A DNA stretch of 64,000 nt. It comes from Kocuria sp. cx-455 (GTDB lineage: Bacteria; Actinomycetota; Actinomycetes; Actinomycetales; Micrococcaceae). Under the pieces are notes generated by a model. The model was not told the origin of the DNA, made no database searches, and was given only the letters and a program-made list of their open reading frames with translations. Below are positions 16,957-25,442 of this stretch, piece by piece. A program made the position numbers and the translations under genes. The first letter of the stretch is position 1; each line of letters starts with the position of its first letter. The stretch spans positions 248,001 to 312,000 of the forward strand of contig NZ_JACXBS010000001.1 in assembly GCF_014698015.1 (NCBI RefSeq), written 5' to 3'.

Positions 16957-18090
16957 ATGACCACCAGCTCCACCGCCAGCCGGCTAGCGAACCCCGAGAC
17001 CCCGGAACTGCGAGACGAGGAACCGCGCGTGCGCGACGTCGTCTCGCAACTTCCCGGTTACGTTGCCGGCCGCCGCGCCACCGGCGATCTCACTGCCGCG
17101 CTGGCGTCCAACGAGAGCCACTACGAACCCCTCCCGGCCGTAGTGGACACCGTGCAGCGCAGCGCCCACCGGATGAATCGCTACCCGGACATGGCCGCAA
17201 CCGAGTTGCGGGAGCGGCTGGCGGATTTTGTAGCCGTGGAAGTCGGTGAAGTGTCCGTGGGACCCGGCAGCGTGGGCGTGCTCCAACAAATTCTGGCGGC
17301 CACGTGCGGTCCCGGCGACCAGGTAATTTTCGCGTGGCGCTCCTTCGAGGCCTACCCCATCCTGGTGAGCCTGACCGGCGCCACCCCGGTGCCCGTGCCG
17401 CTGAACGCGGACGAAGGTCATGACCTGGAGGCCATGCTCACCGCCATCACCGACCGCACCCGCGTGGTCATGGTGTGCTCTCCCAACAACCCCACCGGGG
17501 TCGCGCTGGAGCACGAGGATTTGGCTCGTTTCCTGGACCGGGTTCCGCCGCACGTGCTCGTGGTGATCGACGAGGCCTACACCGAGTACCTCGACGCCGA
17601 TCAGACCCTGGACGCGCTGGCCCTGTTCCGCGCCCACAACAACGTGTGCGTGCTGCGGACTTTCTCCAAGGCGTACGGACTGGCAGGACTGCGCGTGGGA
17701 TACGCGGTGGCCCACCCGAAGCTGGCGGAAGCACTGCGTCGCGTGGCGCTCCCGTTCGGCGTGAGCACGCTGGCCCAGCAAGCGGCCCTCGCGTCGCTCG
17801 AGGCCCAGGAACAGTTGCGCGAGCGCGTGGCCGCGGTGGTCTCCGAACGACGTCGTCTTCTCACCGCCCTGCGCCGGGCCGGCTGGGACGTCCCGCACAG
17901 TCAGGCGAATTTTGTGTGGTTGCGGGCGGGCGAGGAGCTGAGGCGGGCCCTGGTCGATGCCTTCGATCGTTCCGATGTCCTGGTGCGCGCCTACGCGGGA
18001 GACGGCGTGCGGATCACGCTGGCCGACCCCGTGACCAATGACCGGGTGCTCGAGGTCCTCAAAGATCGTTCCGCATTCCCCGCCGCCTGA
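16957..18090 (+). CDS. Class I/II aminotransferase, HisC or aromatic (Pat) type
   Basis: 377 residues. Fold type I PLP enzyme with the catalytic lysine in RTFSKAYGLAGLRVGYA (about residues 229-245), CSPNNPTGVAL for cofactor and substrate binding, and IDEAYTEY with the PLP-contacting Asp and Tyr. ASNESHYEPLP and NRYPDM near the start are the hallmarks of histidinol-phosphate/aromatic aminotransferases. ATG 16957 is chosen over the TTG just before it, with GAAAGG upstream. No his genes lie nearby, and the neighbours are an Lrp regulator and an amino-acid permease, which favours a role in aromatic amino-acid transamination. HisC activity cannot be excluded. Confidence 0.8.
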   Translation: MTTSSTASRLANPETPELRDEEPRVRDVVSQLPGYVAGRRATGDLTAALASNESHYEPLPAVVDTVQRSAHRMNRYPDMAATELRERLADFVAVEVGEVSVGPGSVGVLQQILAATCGPGDQVIFAWRSFEAYPILVSLTGATPVPVPLNADEGHDLEAMLTAITDRTRVVMVCSPNNPTGVALEHEDLARFLDRVPPHVLVVIDEAYTEYLDADQTLDALALFRAHNNVCVLRTFSKAYGLAGLRVGYAVAHPKLAEALRRVALPFGVSTLAQQAALASLEAQEQLRERVAAVVSERRRLLTALRRAGWDVPHSQANFVWLRAGEELRRALVDAFDRSDVLVRAYAGDGVRITLADPVTNDRVLEVLKDRSAFPAA

Positions 18091-18115
18091 CCCGCAGTTT
18101 TCTCCCACCGCCTGT

Positions 18116-18131
18116 GCCGGGTTCGCCCGGC
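18116..18131. terminator. Short GC hairpin with TTCG loop
   Basis: GCCGGG-TTCG-CCCGGC, 25 bases after the aminotransferase stop. The six-base stem with a stable tetraloop is a possible weak terminator or attenuator ahead of the permease gene. No T tract follows. Confidence 0.4.
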
Positions 18132-18185
18132 CTCCTGGAATGCACCCGGCCCATACTGTCGGTGCAGGCCCGAAAGGAACTCCCC

Positions 18186-19652
18186 ATGTCTCTACGCCAT
18201 AAGTCGCCGCTCTCCACACGTGAGGGCGCGGCTCGATCTGATCGGGATGTCATGTCCGCAACTGCCCCCACTCCGCACCCGGACATCAATAAATCTGATG
18301 CCTCGCACATGAAGACCCGCCACCTGGTGATGATGGCGCTGGGTTCGGCCATCGGCACGGGGTTGTTCGTCGGTTCGGGTAACGCCATTGCCGTGGCCGG
18401 GCCCGGTGTGCTGATTTCGTTCCTGGTGGCGTGTGTGATCCTCGTGCTGGTCATGCGTGCCATGGGAGAGATGGCAGCGGCCGAACCCGCTCGCGGCGCC
18501 TTCTCGCTCTATGCCGAGCAGGCCATGGGTCGCACCGCCGGTCAGACCCTGGGCTGGCTGTGGTGGGTTCAGCTGGTGATCGTGATTGCCGCCGAGGCCA
18601 CTGCCGCCGCGCAGATTTTGAACGAGATGTGGCCCGTGATTCCCCAGTGGCTCATGGCGCTCGCGTTCATGGTGATCTTCACGGCGCTGAACCTCATCAG
18701 CGTGAAGGCCCTGGGCGAGTCCGAGTTCTGGTTCGCGCTGCTCAAGGTGGGTGCCGTGGTCGTGTTCCTGCTGGTGGGGGTGGCCTTGCTGCTGGGGCTG
18801 TTGCCTGCGCCGTCGCCGGGGCTGAGCAACCTCACGGAGCACGGTGGCTTCATTCCCAACGGGTTCACGGGTGTGGCCGCGGCGCTGCTGATCGTGGTGT
18901 TCGCCTTCGGTGGCACGGAATTGGTGGTCGTGGCCGCCGCCGAAACCGAGAACCCCAAGGAGAACGTGGTCAAGGCAATCCGCACCATTGTGGTGCGCTT
19001 GCTCGTGTTCTACATCGGCGCCGTGACGCTCATGGTGATCATCTTGCCGTGGAACGACGAAACACTGTCGTCCAGTCCCTTCGTGGCCGTGCTGAGTGAG
19101 GTCGGTTTGCCCGGTGCGCAGGCCGTCATGGCCATTGTGATCGTGCTGGCTCTGCTTTCCGCGCTCAACGCGAACCTCTACGGCGCATCCCGCATGCTGC
19201 ACTCATTGTCTTCACGTGGCTACGCCCCGGCCCGGTACTCCAGGTTGAGCCCTCAGGGCGTGCCCCGCGCGGCCGTGGTGGCGTCTGTCATTGTTGGATT
19301 CCTGACGGTCGGCGCCAATTATCTGTGGCCCGAGCAGTTGCTCGGATTCCTGCTGAACACCATCGGCTCCACCGTTCTGGTGGTGTGGACCTTGTCCTTG
19401 ATCTCGCAGATCATCCTCCGACGCCGCTCGGACCGCGCGGGACGTCGGCTGTCCTTCCGCATGTGGGGCTACCCGTACCTGTCGTACGTGGCGCTGGGCC
19501 TCATTGCATTGATCTTCGTGCTCGGCTTCTTCGACCCCGTGGTCCGGACCCAGTTGCTGCTGACCGGCAGCTTGGTGCTGATCATCGCGGTTGCATGCAA
19601 ACTGCGGACGGCGCAGAAGTCGCGGACAGCTTCCGCGCCGGTCGACCGGTGA
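18186..19652 (+). CDS. Amino-acid permease, APC superfamily (AAT/AroP-GabP type)
   Basis: 488 residues with 12 membrane segments. HMKTRHLVMMALGSAIGTGLFVGSGNAI is the TM1 signature of the AAT family, and FAFGGTELVVVAAAETENPKENVVKAI marks TM6 and the following loop. ATG 18186 is supported by AAAGGA upstream; a longer frame from 18114 lacks a ribosome site. It would import an amino acid with protons. Since it follows an aromatic-type aminotransferase and sits beside an Lrp regulator, an aromatic or branched amino acid is the likely substrate, by context only. Confidence 0.85.
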   Translation: MSLRHKSPLSTREGAARSDRDVMSATAPTPHPDINKSDASHMKTRHLVMMALGSAIGTGLFVGSGNAIAVAGPGVLISFLVACVILVLVMRAMGEMAAAEPARGAFSLYAEQAMGRTAGQTLGWLWWVQLVIVIAAEATAAAQILNEMWPVIPQWLMALAFMVIFTALNLISVKALGESEFWFALLKVGAVVVFLLVGVALLLGLLPAPSPGLSNLTEHGGFIPNGFTGVAAALLIVVFAFGGTELVVVAAAETENPKENVVKAIRTIVVRLLVFYIGAVTLMVIILPWNDETLSSSPFVAVLSEVGLPGAQAVMAIVIVLALLSALNANLYGASRMLHSLSSRGYAPARYSRLSPQGVPRAAVVASVIVGFLTVGANYLWPEQLLGFLLNTIGSTVLVVWTLSLISQIILRRRSDRAGRRLSFRMWGYPYLSYVALGLIALIFVLGFFDPVVRTQLLLTGSLVLIIAVACKLRTAQKSRTASAPVDR

Positions 19653-19691
19653 CCGTGGCGGGCTCGTTGGGCACGTTTGTGCTGGAGCGAC

Positions 19692-19703
19692 TAACCTGCG
19701 GAC
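19692..19703 (+). promoter_or_regulatory. -10 box TAACCT six bases before ATG 19704
   Basis: TAACCT at 19692-19697 with six bases to the ATG predicts a leaderless mRNA for the phosphoribosyltransferase. No ribosome site is present. Confidence 0.5.
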
Positions 19704-20207
19704 ATGGCTTATCACGCTGATTCCGCGGACCTGCAGACCAAAGAAGTACTCACGTGGGAGAGTTTCGGCACCGCCAGCCGTGATCTCGCCCAGATGATCG
19801 TCGACTCCGATTTCACTCCGAACATCATCATTGCCGTGGCCCGCGGTGGGTTGTTGCCCGCCGGTGCCCTGTCCTACGCCATGGGCGTCAAGCTCTCGGA
19901 CGCGGTGAACGTGGAGTTCTACACGGACGTGCACGAGACCCTGCCGGACCCCGTGCTGCTGGCGCCCATGCTGGACACCGAGTCGATCAGCGGCAAGAAG
20001 GTACTGGTCGTGGACGACGTGGTCGACTCCGGGCGCACTCTGGCCCTTGTACTGGAACTGCTCAGTGGGTACGGCGCACAGTGCCGTTCGGCCGTGGTCT
20101 ACGAGAAACCCCAGTCGGAAGTGAAGCCGGACTATGCGTGGAAGGCCACCGATGAGTGGATCGTGTTCCCCTGGTCGGATCAGGATCCGGTGACGCGGCG
20201 CAAGTAG
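19704..20207 (+). CDS. Purine-type phosphoribosyltransferase
   Basis: 167 residues. The PRPP-binding motif is VLVVDDVVDSGRTL (about residues 95-108), with IIAVARGGLLPAGALSYAMG as the PPi loop. This length and pattern match Gpt/xanthine-hypoxanthine-like phosphoribosyltransferases, which make a nucleotide from a base and PRPP in purine salvage. The hood region is too short to settle the base. It is a single-gene unit with a leaderless-type promoter, ending before hairpin copy 2. Confidence 0.8.
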   Translation: MAYHADSADLQTKEVLTWESFGTASRDLAQMIVDSDFTPNIIIAVARGGLLPAGALSYAMGVKLSDAVNVEFYTDVHETLPDPVLLAPMLDTESISGKKVLVVDDVVDSGRTLALVLELLSGYGAQCRSAVVYEKPQSEVKPDYAWKATDEWIVFPWSDQDPVTRRK

Positions 20208-20291
20208 GCGTTCCAATCCTCGGTTCCTGTCCTTGACTGGAATTGAGCGGCCGGGTTGACGGCGGGTGTGGGGATTCACGGTGTTCGACTC

Positions 20292-20346
20292 TTCAGTCCG
20301 TAAAAGTGCATTGAGGGGCTTGGGGCCGGCACTTTTACGGACTGAA
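20292..20346. repeat. Long hairpin repeat, family H1 copy 2
   Basis: Perfect 18-bp inverted repeat (TTCAGTCCGTAAAAGTGC, arms 20292-20309 and 20329-20346) with a 19-base loop. It lies between the convergent phosphoribosyltransferase and DUF559-like genes, four bases from the latter's stop. It can terminate both. Confidence 0.8.
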
Positions 20347-20350
20347 TTGT

Positions 20351-21340
20351 TTACCGCTGCTGCCCGAGGTGCTGTGACAGCCATTCGAGCAGCAGGTGGC
20401 GGCGTCCTGGGTCAATGAGGTCTTCCCACACGACGTATCGCACCCGCCAACCGGTGTCTTCGAGTCGGTGACGGCGGTACATCTCATCGCCGTACTGACG
20501 ACGGTCCAGGTGATCAGCACCGTTGTACTCGACAGCGATCTTGGATTCCGGCCAGGTCAGATCCAGGTAGCGATCGGCGCCGTCCACGACCACGTGGAAA
20601 TTCAGAGCGGGCGGCGGACATCCATGAGCAATGATGATCAAACGAGTCAGGGACTCAGTGGGGGACCAGGCTCCTTGGGCAGCGTCATCAAGGGCAGCTC
20701 GTACTCTCCGCACAGCACGTGACGTGGGAGGCAGTCTGTCGATTCGTCGATTCAGAAGGTCACGGCTGTACAACGGAAATAACCTGCCGCCGGGGAATCT
20801 GATCTTGCGAGTCATGAGGGCGTCAAGACATGCCGTGATCCGCCAGCGGGCCACGTGAGGGGCAGCCACGACGAGTGCCTCAACGGGGTCTGCCAACATG
20901 CTCCCCCACGGGCCGGGGAAGCGCCCCAGACCATACGACTTGGTCATCAGCACGGTCTTATCCGGACACTTCCGGCGGACGCCCAGCCAGGAGAAATGAG
21001 GAGTGGCCAACATTGTCCGATACTCGCCGGCCCGTGCTGGTGGCGCGTGTCCGAGCAAGTGATCCAGGTCTGCGTTGGGCAACCCTAAAGGGAGACCATA
21101 GAGCTGCAAAGCAGTCAGACCCGTGACTCGCAGCTCTGACCCCGGACGGTCCAGAACGTGATGCAGTAATGCTGCGCGTTGAAACGCATCTAGAGGCGAC
21201 GCGGCACGGACCCAGTGTCTGTTGGTGAGTCGTTGCATGTGGGTGTCACGATTCAGTGACCTGGGGGCTCTACCCCATGCCGAGCTCGTGCCCACGAGGG
21301 GCTTGATCCCCAGATCGGGCATGCGAATGAGTGGCGGCAT
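20351..21340 (-). CDS. DUF559-like protein with AbiEi-type N-terminus and PD-(D/E)XK-like C-terminus, paralogue 1
   Basis: 329 residues. The C-terminal 75 residues read YLDLTWPESKIAVEYNG (about 258-274), giving the D-x4-ExK pattern of PD-(D/E)XK/Vsr-like nucleases, then DEMYRRHRLEDTGWRVRYV. The middle shares TKSYGLGRFPGPWG and DPVEALVVAAPHVARWRITACLDAL with two other genes in this window (32199 and the broken copy at 44675). ATG 21340 has TAGTCT six bases upstream, so it is probably leaderless. The gene sits between two hairpins of one family (20292-20346 and 21425-21489). A DNA-cleaving or restriction-like role is an inference; no methylase or partner gene is adjacent. Confidence 0.65.
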   Translation of the reverse strand: MPPLIRMPDLGIKPLVGTSSAWGRAPRSLNRDTHMQRLTNRHWVRAASPLDAFQRAALLHHVLDRPGSELRVTGLTALQLYGLPLGLPNADLDHLLGHAPPARAGEYRTMLATPHFSWLGVRRKCPDKTVLMTKSYGLGRFPGPWGSMLADPVEALVVAAPHVARWRITACLDALMTRKIRFPGGRLFPLYSRDLLNRRIDRLPPTSRAVRRVRAALDDAAQGAWSPTESLTRLIIIAHGCPPPALNFHVVVDGADRYLDLTWPESKIAVEYNGADHLDRRQYGDEMYRRHRLEDTGWRVRYVVWEDLIDPGRRHLLLEWLSQHLGQQR

Positions 21341-21352
21341 AGCCGGAGACTA
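21341..21352 (-). promoter_or_regulatory. -10 box TAGTCT six bases before ATG 21340
   Basis: On the minus strand TAGTCT (21347-21352) is followed by six bases and the ATG of the DUF559-like gene. No ribosome site is seen, so a leaderless transcript is likely. Confidence 0.5.
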
Positions 21353-21424
21353 TGAATTTCCGTGTAAATCCGCAGCCACGCGGGGAGATTGTGGAGGGCA
21401 CATCCCGAAGTTCTCGGAACCTAT

Positions 21425-21489
21425 AACACTTGAGTCCGTAAAACTGCACTTCCGACGGGTCAGAGCGCAGTTTTACGGACTCAAGTGTT
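21425..21489. repeat. Long hairpin repeat, family H1 copy 3 (ackA terminator)
   Basis: Perfect 23-bp inverted repeat (arms 21425-21447 and 21467-21489; core GAGTCCGTAAAACTGC). Compared with copy 2 the core has C for G, and the opposite arm carries the matching change, so pairing is conserved. It starts 20 bases past the ackA stop and lies 85 bases upstream of the DUF559-like gene. Confidence 0.8.
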
Positions 21490-21508
21490 CAGGAGCGGGC
21501 CTGCGGAG

Positions 21509-22741
21509 CTACTTCCGCACCCGGTCCCGCACCAACGACGCCGTGGCCTCTGCGATGGCGCGTTCCTCATCCGTGCCGATCACCAGCACCTCGATCGCCG
21601 ACTCCGAGGTGCTGATCCGCGCCACCTCGCCCTCCGGGGAGGCATTCAACTCGGGATCCAGCGCTATGCCCAGCGCACCCAGCTCGTTGCACACCCGCGT
21701 GCGGAATCCCGGTGAGTTCTCACCGATGCCCGCAGTGAAGATGAGGGCCTGCGCACCACCCACGGCCACGTGGTAGCCGCCGATGTACTTGGCCAACCGG
21801 TATGCAGCCATGTCCAGCGCCAGCTGGGCTTTCTCGTCACCGTTGGCCGCCCGCTGCTCCACCGCGCGCATGTCCGAGTCACCGGAGATGCCCTGCAGGC
21901 CGGACTCCTTGTTGAGGATCGTGTCCAGTTCCTTGGCGGTCATGGCGGGGTTGCGGTCCAGCATGGCCGTGACCACGGAGGGGTCCAGGTCACCGGATCG
22001 CGTGCCCATGATCAGACCCGCCAGCGGGGTGTAACCCATGGAGGTATCGAAGGATTCACCATTGCGGATGGCCGTGACGGAGGCGCCATTACCCAGGTGC
22101 GCCACAATGCCGTTGAACTGCTCGCGCGGTATCCCCAGCACATCGCACGCCTTGCCCGTCACGTAGTCGTGGGACGTGCCGTGGAACCCATAGCGACGCA
22201 TGCCGTGCATGACATACATCTCCTCGGGAATGGCATAGCGCCAGGCCTTCTCCGGCATCGTGCGGTGGAAGGCGGTATCGAACACGCATACCTGCGGCAT
22301 GTGCGGCCAGGTTTTCTGGATGGCGCGCAACCCCAGCGCCGAGGCCGGGTTGTGCAGCGGAGCCAGGGGCGCGAGGCGTTCGATCGCGCGGATGATCTCG
22401 TTGTTGACCAGTACCGGCGCGGAAAACCGCTCACCGCCGTGGACCACGCGGTGCCCGGCGGCGTCAATGGTGCGCCCGCCCAGCTCCTCATCGAGCCGCT
22501 CGGCCAGGATCTCCAGCGCCTGCGTGTGGTCCTTGATCTCGGACGTGCCGATGTTCTGGATCAGACCCTTGGTGATGATTTCATCGGTCTCGACACCCTC
22601 GGTCGCCCGGGCCAGCGGCACGTTCTCGTTGATCGCCGGCATGGAGGAGGTGTACGGGTTGGTCGGTTCATCGGCCGTAGTCACCTCGCGCACCTGGTAC
22701 TTGATCGACGATGATCCGCAATTGACAACGAGCACGAGCAT
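21509..22741 (-). CDS. ackA: Acetate kinase
   Basis: 410 residues, the usual length. MLVLVVNCGSSSIKYQ is the family start with the phosphate-binding GSSS. HRVVHGGERF, FDTAFHRTMP and RYGFHGTSHDYV are the acetokinase signatures, including the catalytic His and Arg region. It converts acetyl phosphate and ADP to acetate and ATP. ATG 22741 has GGAAGGA upstream; the longer frame to 22813 is not needed. It lies 96 bp downstream of pta on the same strand, the standard pta-ackA operon. The long hairpin at 21425-21489 should end the transcript. Confidence 0.97.
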   Translation of the reverse strand: MLVLVVNCGSSSIKYQVREVTTADEPTNPYTSSMPAINENVPLARATEGVETDEIITKGLIQNIGTSEIKDHTQALEILAERLDEELGGRTIDAAGHRVVHGGERFSAPVLVNNEIIRAIERLAPLAPLHNPASALGLRAIQKTWPHMPQVCVFDTAFHRTMPEKAWRYAIPEEMYVMHGMRRYGFHGTSHDYVTGKACDVLGIPREQFNGIVAHLGNGASVTAIRNGESFDTSMGYTPLAGLIMGTRSGDLDPSVVTAMLDRNPAMTAKELDTILNKESGLQGISGDSDMRAVEQRAANGDEKAQLALDMAAYRLAKYIGGYHVAVGGAQALIFTAGIGENSPGFRTRVCNELGALGIALDPELNASPEGEVARISTSESAIEVLVIGTDEERAIAEATASLVRDRVRK

Positions 22742-22837
22742 GATGGGTCCTTCCGCGCGCCCGGTCGGTGGGCGCCTCTGGTGAGCTGGTCGAAGGGGCG
22801 ACGCCGCCCGCAAACCTCGCGAGCCGCGTCGTAGGTT

Positions 22838-24931
22838 CTAGAGGCTCTGGGCCTGGATGGCCGTGATGGCCACGGTGTTGACGATGTCGTCCACCGTGCA
22901 GCCGCGGGACAGGTCGTTGACCGGCTTGCGCAGACCCTGCAGCACCGGGCCCACCGCCACCGCGCCCGCGGACTGCTGCACCGCCTTGTAGGTGTTGTTG
23001 CCGGTGTTGAGGTCCGGGAAGATGAACACGGTCGCCTGCCCGGCCACGTGGGACTCGGGCAGCTTGGACTTGGCGATGGAGGCGTCCACCGCGGCGTCGT
23101 ACTGGATGGGACCCTCGACCTCGAAATCGGGCTTGCTGGCCCGAACCAGCTCGGTGGCCGCGCGCACACGTTCTACGTCCTCACCCGAACCGGAACCGCC
23201 GGTCGAGTAGGAGAGCATGGCCACCTTGGGGTCCACGCCGAACTGCTCGGCGGTCTGCGCGGAGGCCAGCGCGATGTCCGCCAGGGCCCGCTCATCCGGG
23301 TTGGGGTTCACGGCGCAGTCACCGTAAACCAATGCGCGATCGGCCAGCAGCATGAAGAAGACCGAGGACACGATGTTGACACCCTCGCGGGTCTTCACGA
23401 ACTCCAGGGCGGGGCGGATGGTGTTGGCGGTCGTGTGCACGGCACCGGAGACCATGCCGTCCACATCGCCCAGCTGGACCATCATGGTGCCGAAGTATGA
23501 ACCGTCCGCCATACGTTCGAGTGCTTGCTCCTTGGTCACGCCCTTGTGGGAGCGCAGCTTGACGTACTCGTCCGCGTAGCGACCGCGCAGTTCGTCGTTG
23601 TGCTGGAAATCGATCAGGTTGAGCCCATGGGCCTCGAAATCCAGGTCGATGCCCTCGGACTGCGCCAGGGTTCTGATCTGCTCCGGATCGCCCAGGATGG
23701 TGAGGTCGCAGAAGTTGCGACGGTGAATCATCTCCGCCGCGCGCAGGATGCGGGGGTCCTCACCCTCGGGCAGCACCACGTGTTTGCGATCGGCGCGCGC
23801 GGATTCCACGAGCTCGTGCAGGAAGCGCAACGGGGTGCGCTTCACCGGTCGCGGCAGGTTCATGCGCCCGGCCAGCTCGTCGCTGTCCACGTACTGGGAC
23901 CACGCGCCGCGGGCCGCCGCGACCTTGCGAGGGTGGGCGCCGCCCAGTGTGCCGCGCGTGGAGGCCACCGCGCTGGCCGCGGTGAAGGTGTCACGATCGG
24001 TGGTCAGCACCGGGAACGGCGCGGCGGCTAGCAATGACGCAACGGCACCTTCCGGGCGGAAACCACCGGTCAGCAGCATGCCCGAGGGCACCGGCAACGA
24101 CGCCGCGAACGACGACGCCAGGGTCGCCGACATCACGTCCGTCCTATCACCCGGGGTGATCACCAGGTCGCCATCCGTGAGCTGATCCAGGAAATGCCCC
24201 ACGGTCATGGCCGCGATCTTGATGCCCTTGATGTCGCGGTCCAGGGAGTTGTCGTTGAGGTCGGCGCCGAAGCCCTGGGCGTCCACGAGTTCGGCAATGG
24301 TGGGATGGGAGATCGCGGTGACCTCGGGGATCACGTAGACCGGCAGGTTGTGGGCACCGGGTTTGGCGCGCCGGGTCAGTTCCTCGACCTGCTCAGGCGC
24401 GGCACGGTTGACGATGACCGCGTAGATGTCGCAACCGGCCTGGCGGAGCTCGGTGCGGGTGACGTCCACGGCGTTGACGGTGTCCGCCACGGACTCTGCG
24501 TTGTGAGCGCTGATGACCGCGGCCACCGAACACCCCATGTTGTTGGCCAGGCGGGCGTTGAGGTCGAACTCCGCGGTGGCCGCGTTGTGGGCGACCAGGT
24601 CGGTGCCGTCCACCAGGATCACATCGCACTCGCGGGCCATCTCGGAATAAATGGAGACCGCCGCCGAATCCAGTTCGTCATGATTGCCGGAGGCCAGAAT
24701 CTCCCGCGTGCGAGCAAGGGAGACCCCGCCGCGGCAGCGGAATTCGGGCAGATCGAACGTGCGCTTCATGAGTTGGAGCGCAGAGTCCTGTTCGGGGGAG
24801 TCACCGTCATGCACGGGGCGGAAGAACCCCAGTTTGTCCGTGCTGTTGAACAGCGTGTCCGCCAGCCCCAGTGCCACCAGTGTCTTGCCGGACTGCGGTG
24901 TCATGGCGGAAACGTAGATGCCCTGGGTCAT
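22838..24931 (-). CDS. pta: Phosphate acetyltransferase, long form
   Basis: 697 residues. The N-terminal part is BioD-like with a P-loop (MTPQSGKT, residues 10-17), the middle a DRTGG domain, and the C-terminal third the catalytic PTA_PTB domain (GEDPRILRAA, MVSGAVHTTANTIRPAL, SYSTGGSGSGEDV). It interconverts acetyl-CoA plus phosphate and acetyl phosphate plus CoA. The long form is typical of actinobacteria. The start has AAAGGGA at the right distance. TAAACT (minus strand, near 24975) is a plausible -10 box. It is the first gene of the pta-ackA operon. Confidence 0.96.
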   Translation of the reverse strand: MTQGIYVSAMTPQSGKTLVALGLADTLFNSTDKLGFFRPVHDGDSPEQDSALQLMKRTFDLPEFRCRGGVSLARTREILASGNHDELDSAAVSIYSEMARECDVILVDGTDLVAHNAATAEFDLNARLANNMGCSVAAVISAHNAESVADTVNAVDVTRTELRQAGCDIYAVIVNRAAPEQVEELTRRAKPGAHNLPVYVIPEVTAISHPTIAELVDAQGFGADLNDNSLDRDIKGIKIAAMTVGHFLDQLTDGDLVITPGDRTDVMSATLASSFAASLPVPSGMLLTGGFRPEGAVASLLAAAPFPVLTTDRDTFTAASAVASTRGTLGGAHPRKVAAARGAWSQYVDSDELAGRMNLPRPVKRTPLRFLHELVESARADRKHVVLPEGEDPRILRAAEMIHRRNFCDLTILGDPEQIRTLAQSEGIDLDFEAHGLNLIDFQHNDELRGRYADEYVKLRSHKGVTKEQALERMADGSYFGTMMVQLGDVDGMVSGAVHTTANTIRPALEFVKTREGVNIVSSVFFMLLADRALVYGDCAVNPNPDERALADIALASAQTAEQFGVDPKVAMLSYSTGGSGSGEDVERVRAATELVRASKPDFEVEGPIQYDAAVDASIAKSKLPESHVAGQATVFIFPDLNTGNNTYKAVQQSAGAVAVGPVLQGLRKPVNDLSRGCTVDDIVNTVAITAIQAQSL

Positions 24932-25061
24932 GGAGATGGTCCCTTTCGGTTGGCGGTCTGCTGTCCCAGTTTAGAGATGCCACATGTGCGGTGGGGCAAC
25001 AAAGGTGTGACGATCGAAGGTTTCACGGGTGCTCGGGTGGGAGAAGTGCCACACTGGAGGC

Positions 25062-25424
25062 ATGTTGGTCGCCTTCTCAGTCTCTCCCAGCGGCGGGGAC
25101 AACCCCGACGCCTCCGTTCACGACGCCGTGGCCGCCGCCGTCCACGTGGTCCGCGAATCCGGGCTCCCCAATCGCACGGATTCCATGTTCACCACCATTG
25201 AGGGTGAATGGAATGAATGCATGGAGGTGGTCCGTCAGGCCACCGCCGCCGTGGCGGAGTACGGCCCGCGCGTGTCCCTGGTGCTCAAGGCGGACATTCG
25301 ACCCGGTCACACCGGAGAGCTTTCCGGCAAGGTCGAGCGCCTCGAGGCTGCCATTCACAGTCACGAACTCAACCGTGCCCGGGAACGCCGCGGCATCACG
25401 TCCGGCTCCCCGGATCAGAAGTAA
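25062..25424 (+). CDS. MTH1187-family thiamine-binding protein
   Basis: 120 residues. MLVAFSVSPSGG, SGLPNRTDSMFTTIEGEW and VSLVLKADIRPGHTGELSGKVERLE are the conserved blocks of the small ferredoxin-fold MTH1187/YqgV family. It binds thiamine and has no known catalytic role. ATG 25062 follows TGGAGG; the upstream frame to 25029 is not supported. It is divergent from pta and directly upstream of the spermidine synthase-like gene, with an 18-base gap suggesting co-transcription. Confidence 0.8.
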   Translation: MLVAFSVSPSGGDNPDASVHDAVAAAVHVVRESGLPNRTDSMFTTIEGEWNECMEVVRQATAAVAEYGPRVSLVLKADIRPGHTGELSGKVERLEAAIHSHELNRARERRGITSGSPDQK

Positions 25425-25442
25425 TCGGGCGTCCCGGGACCA

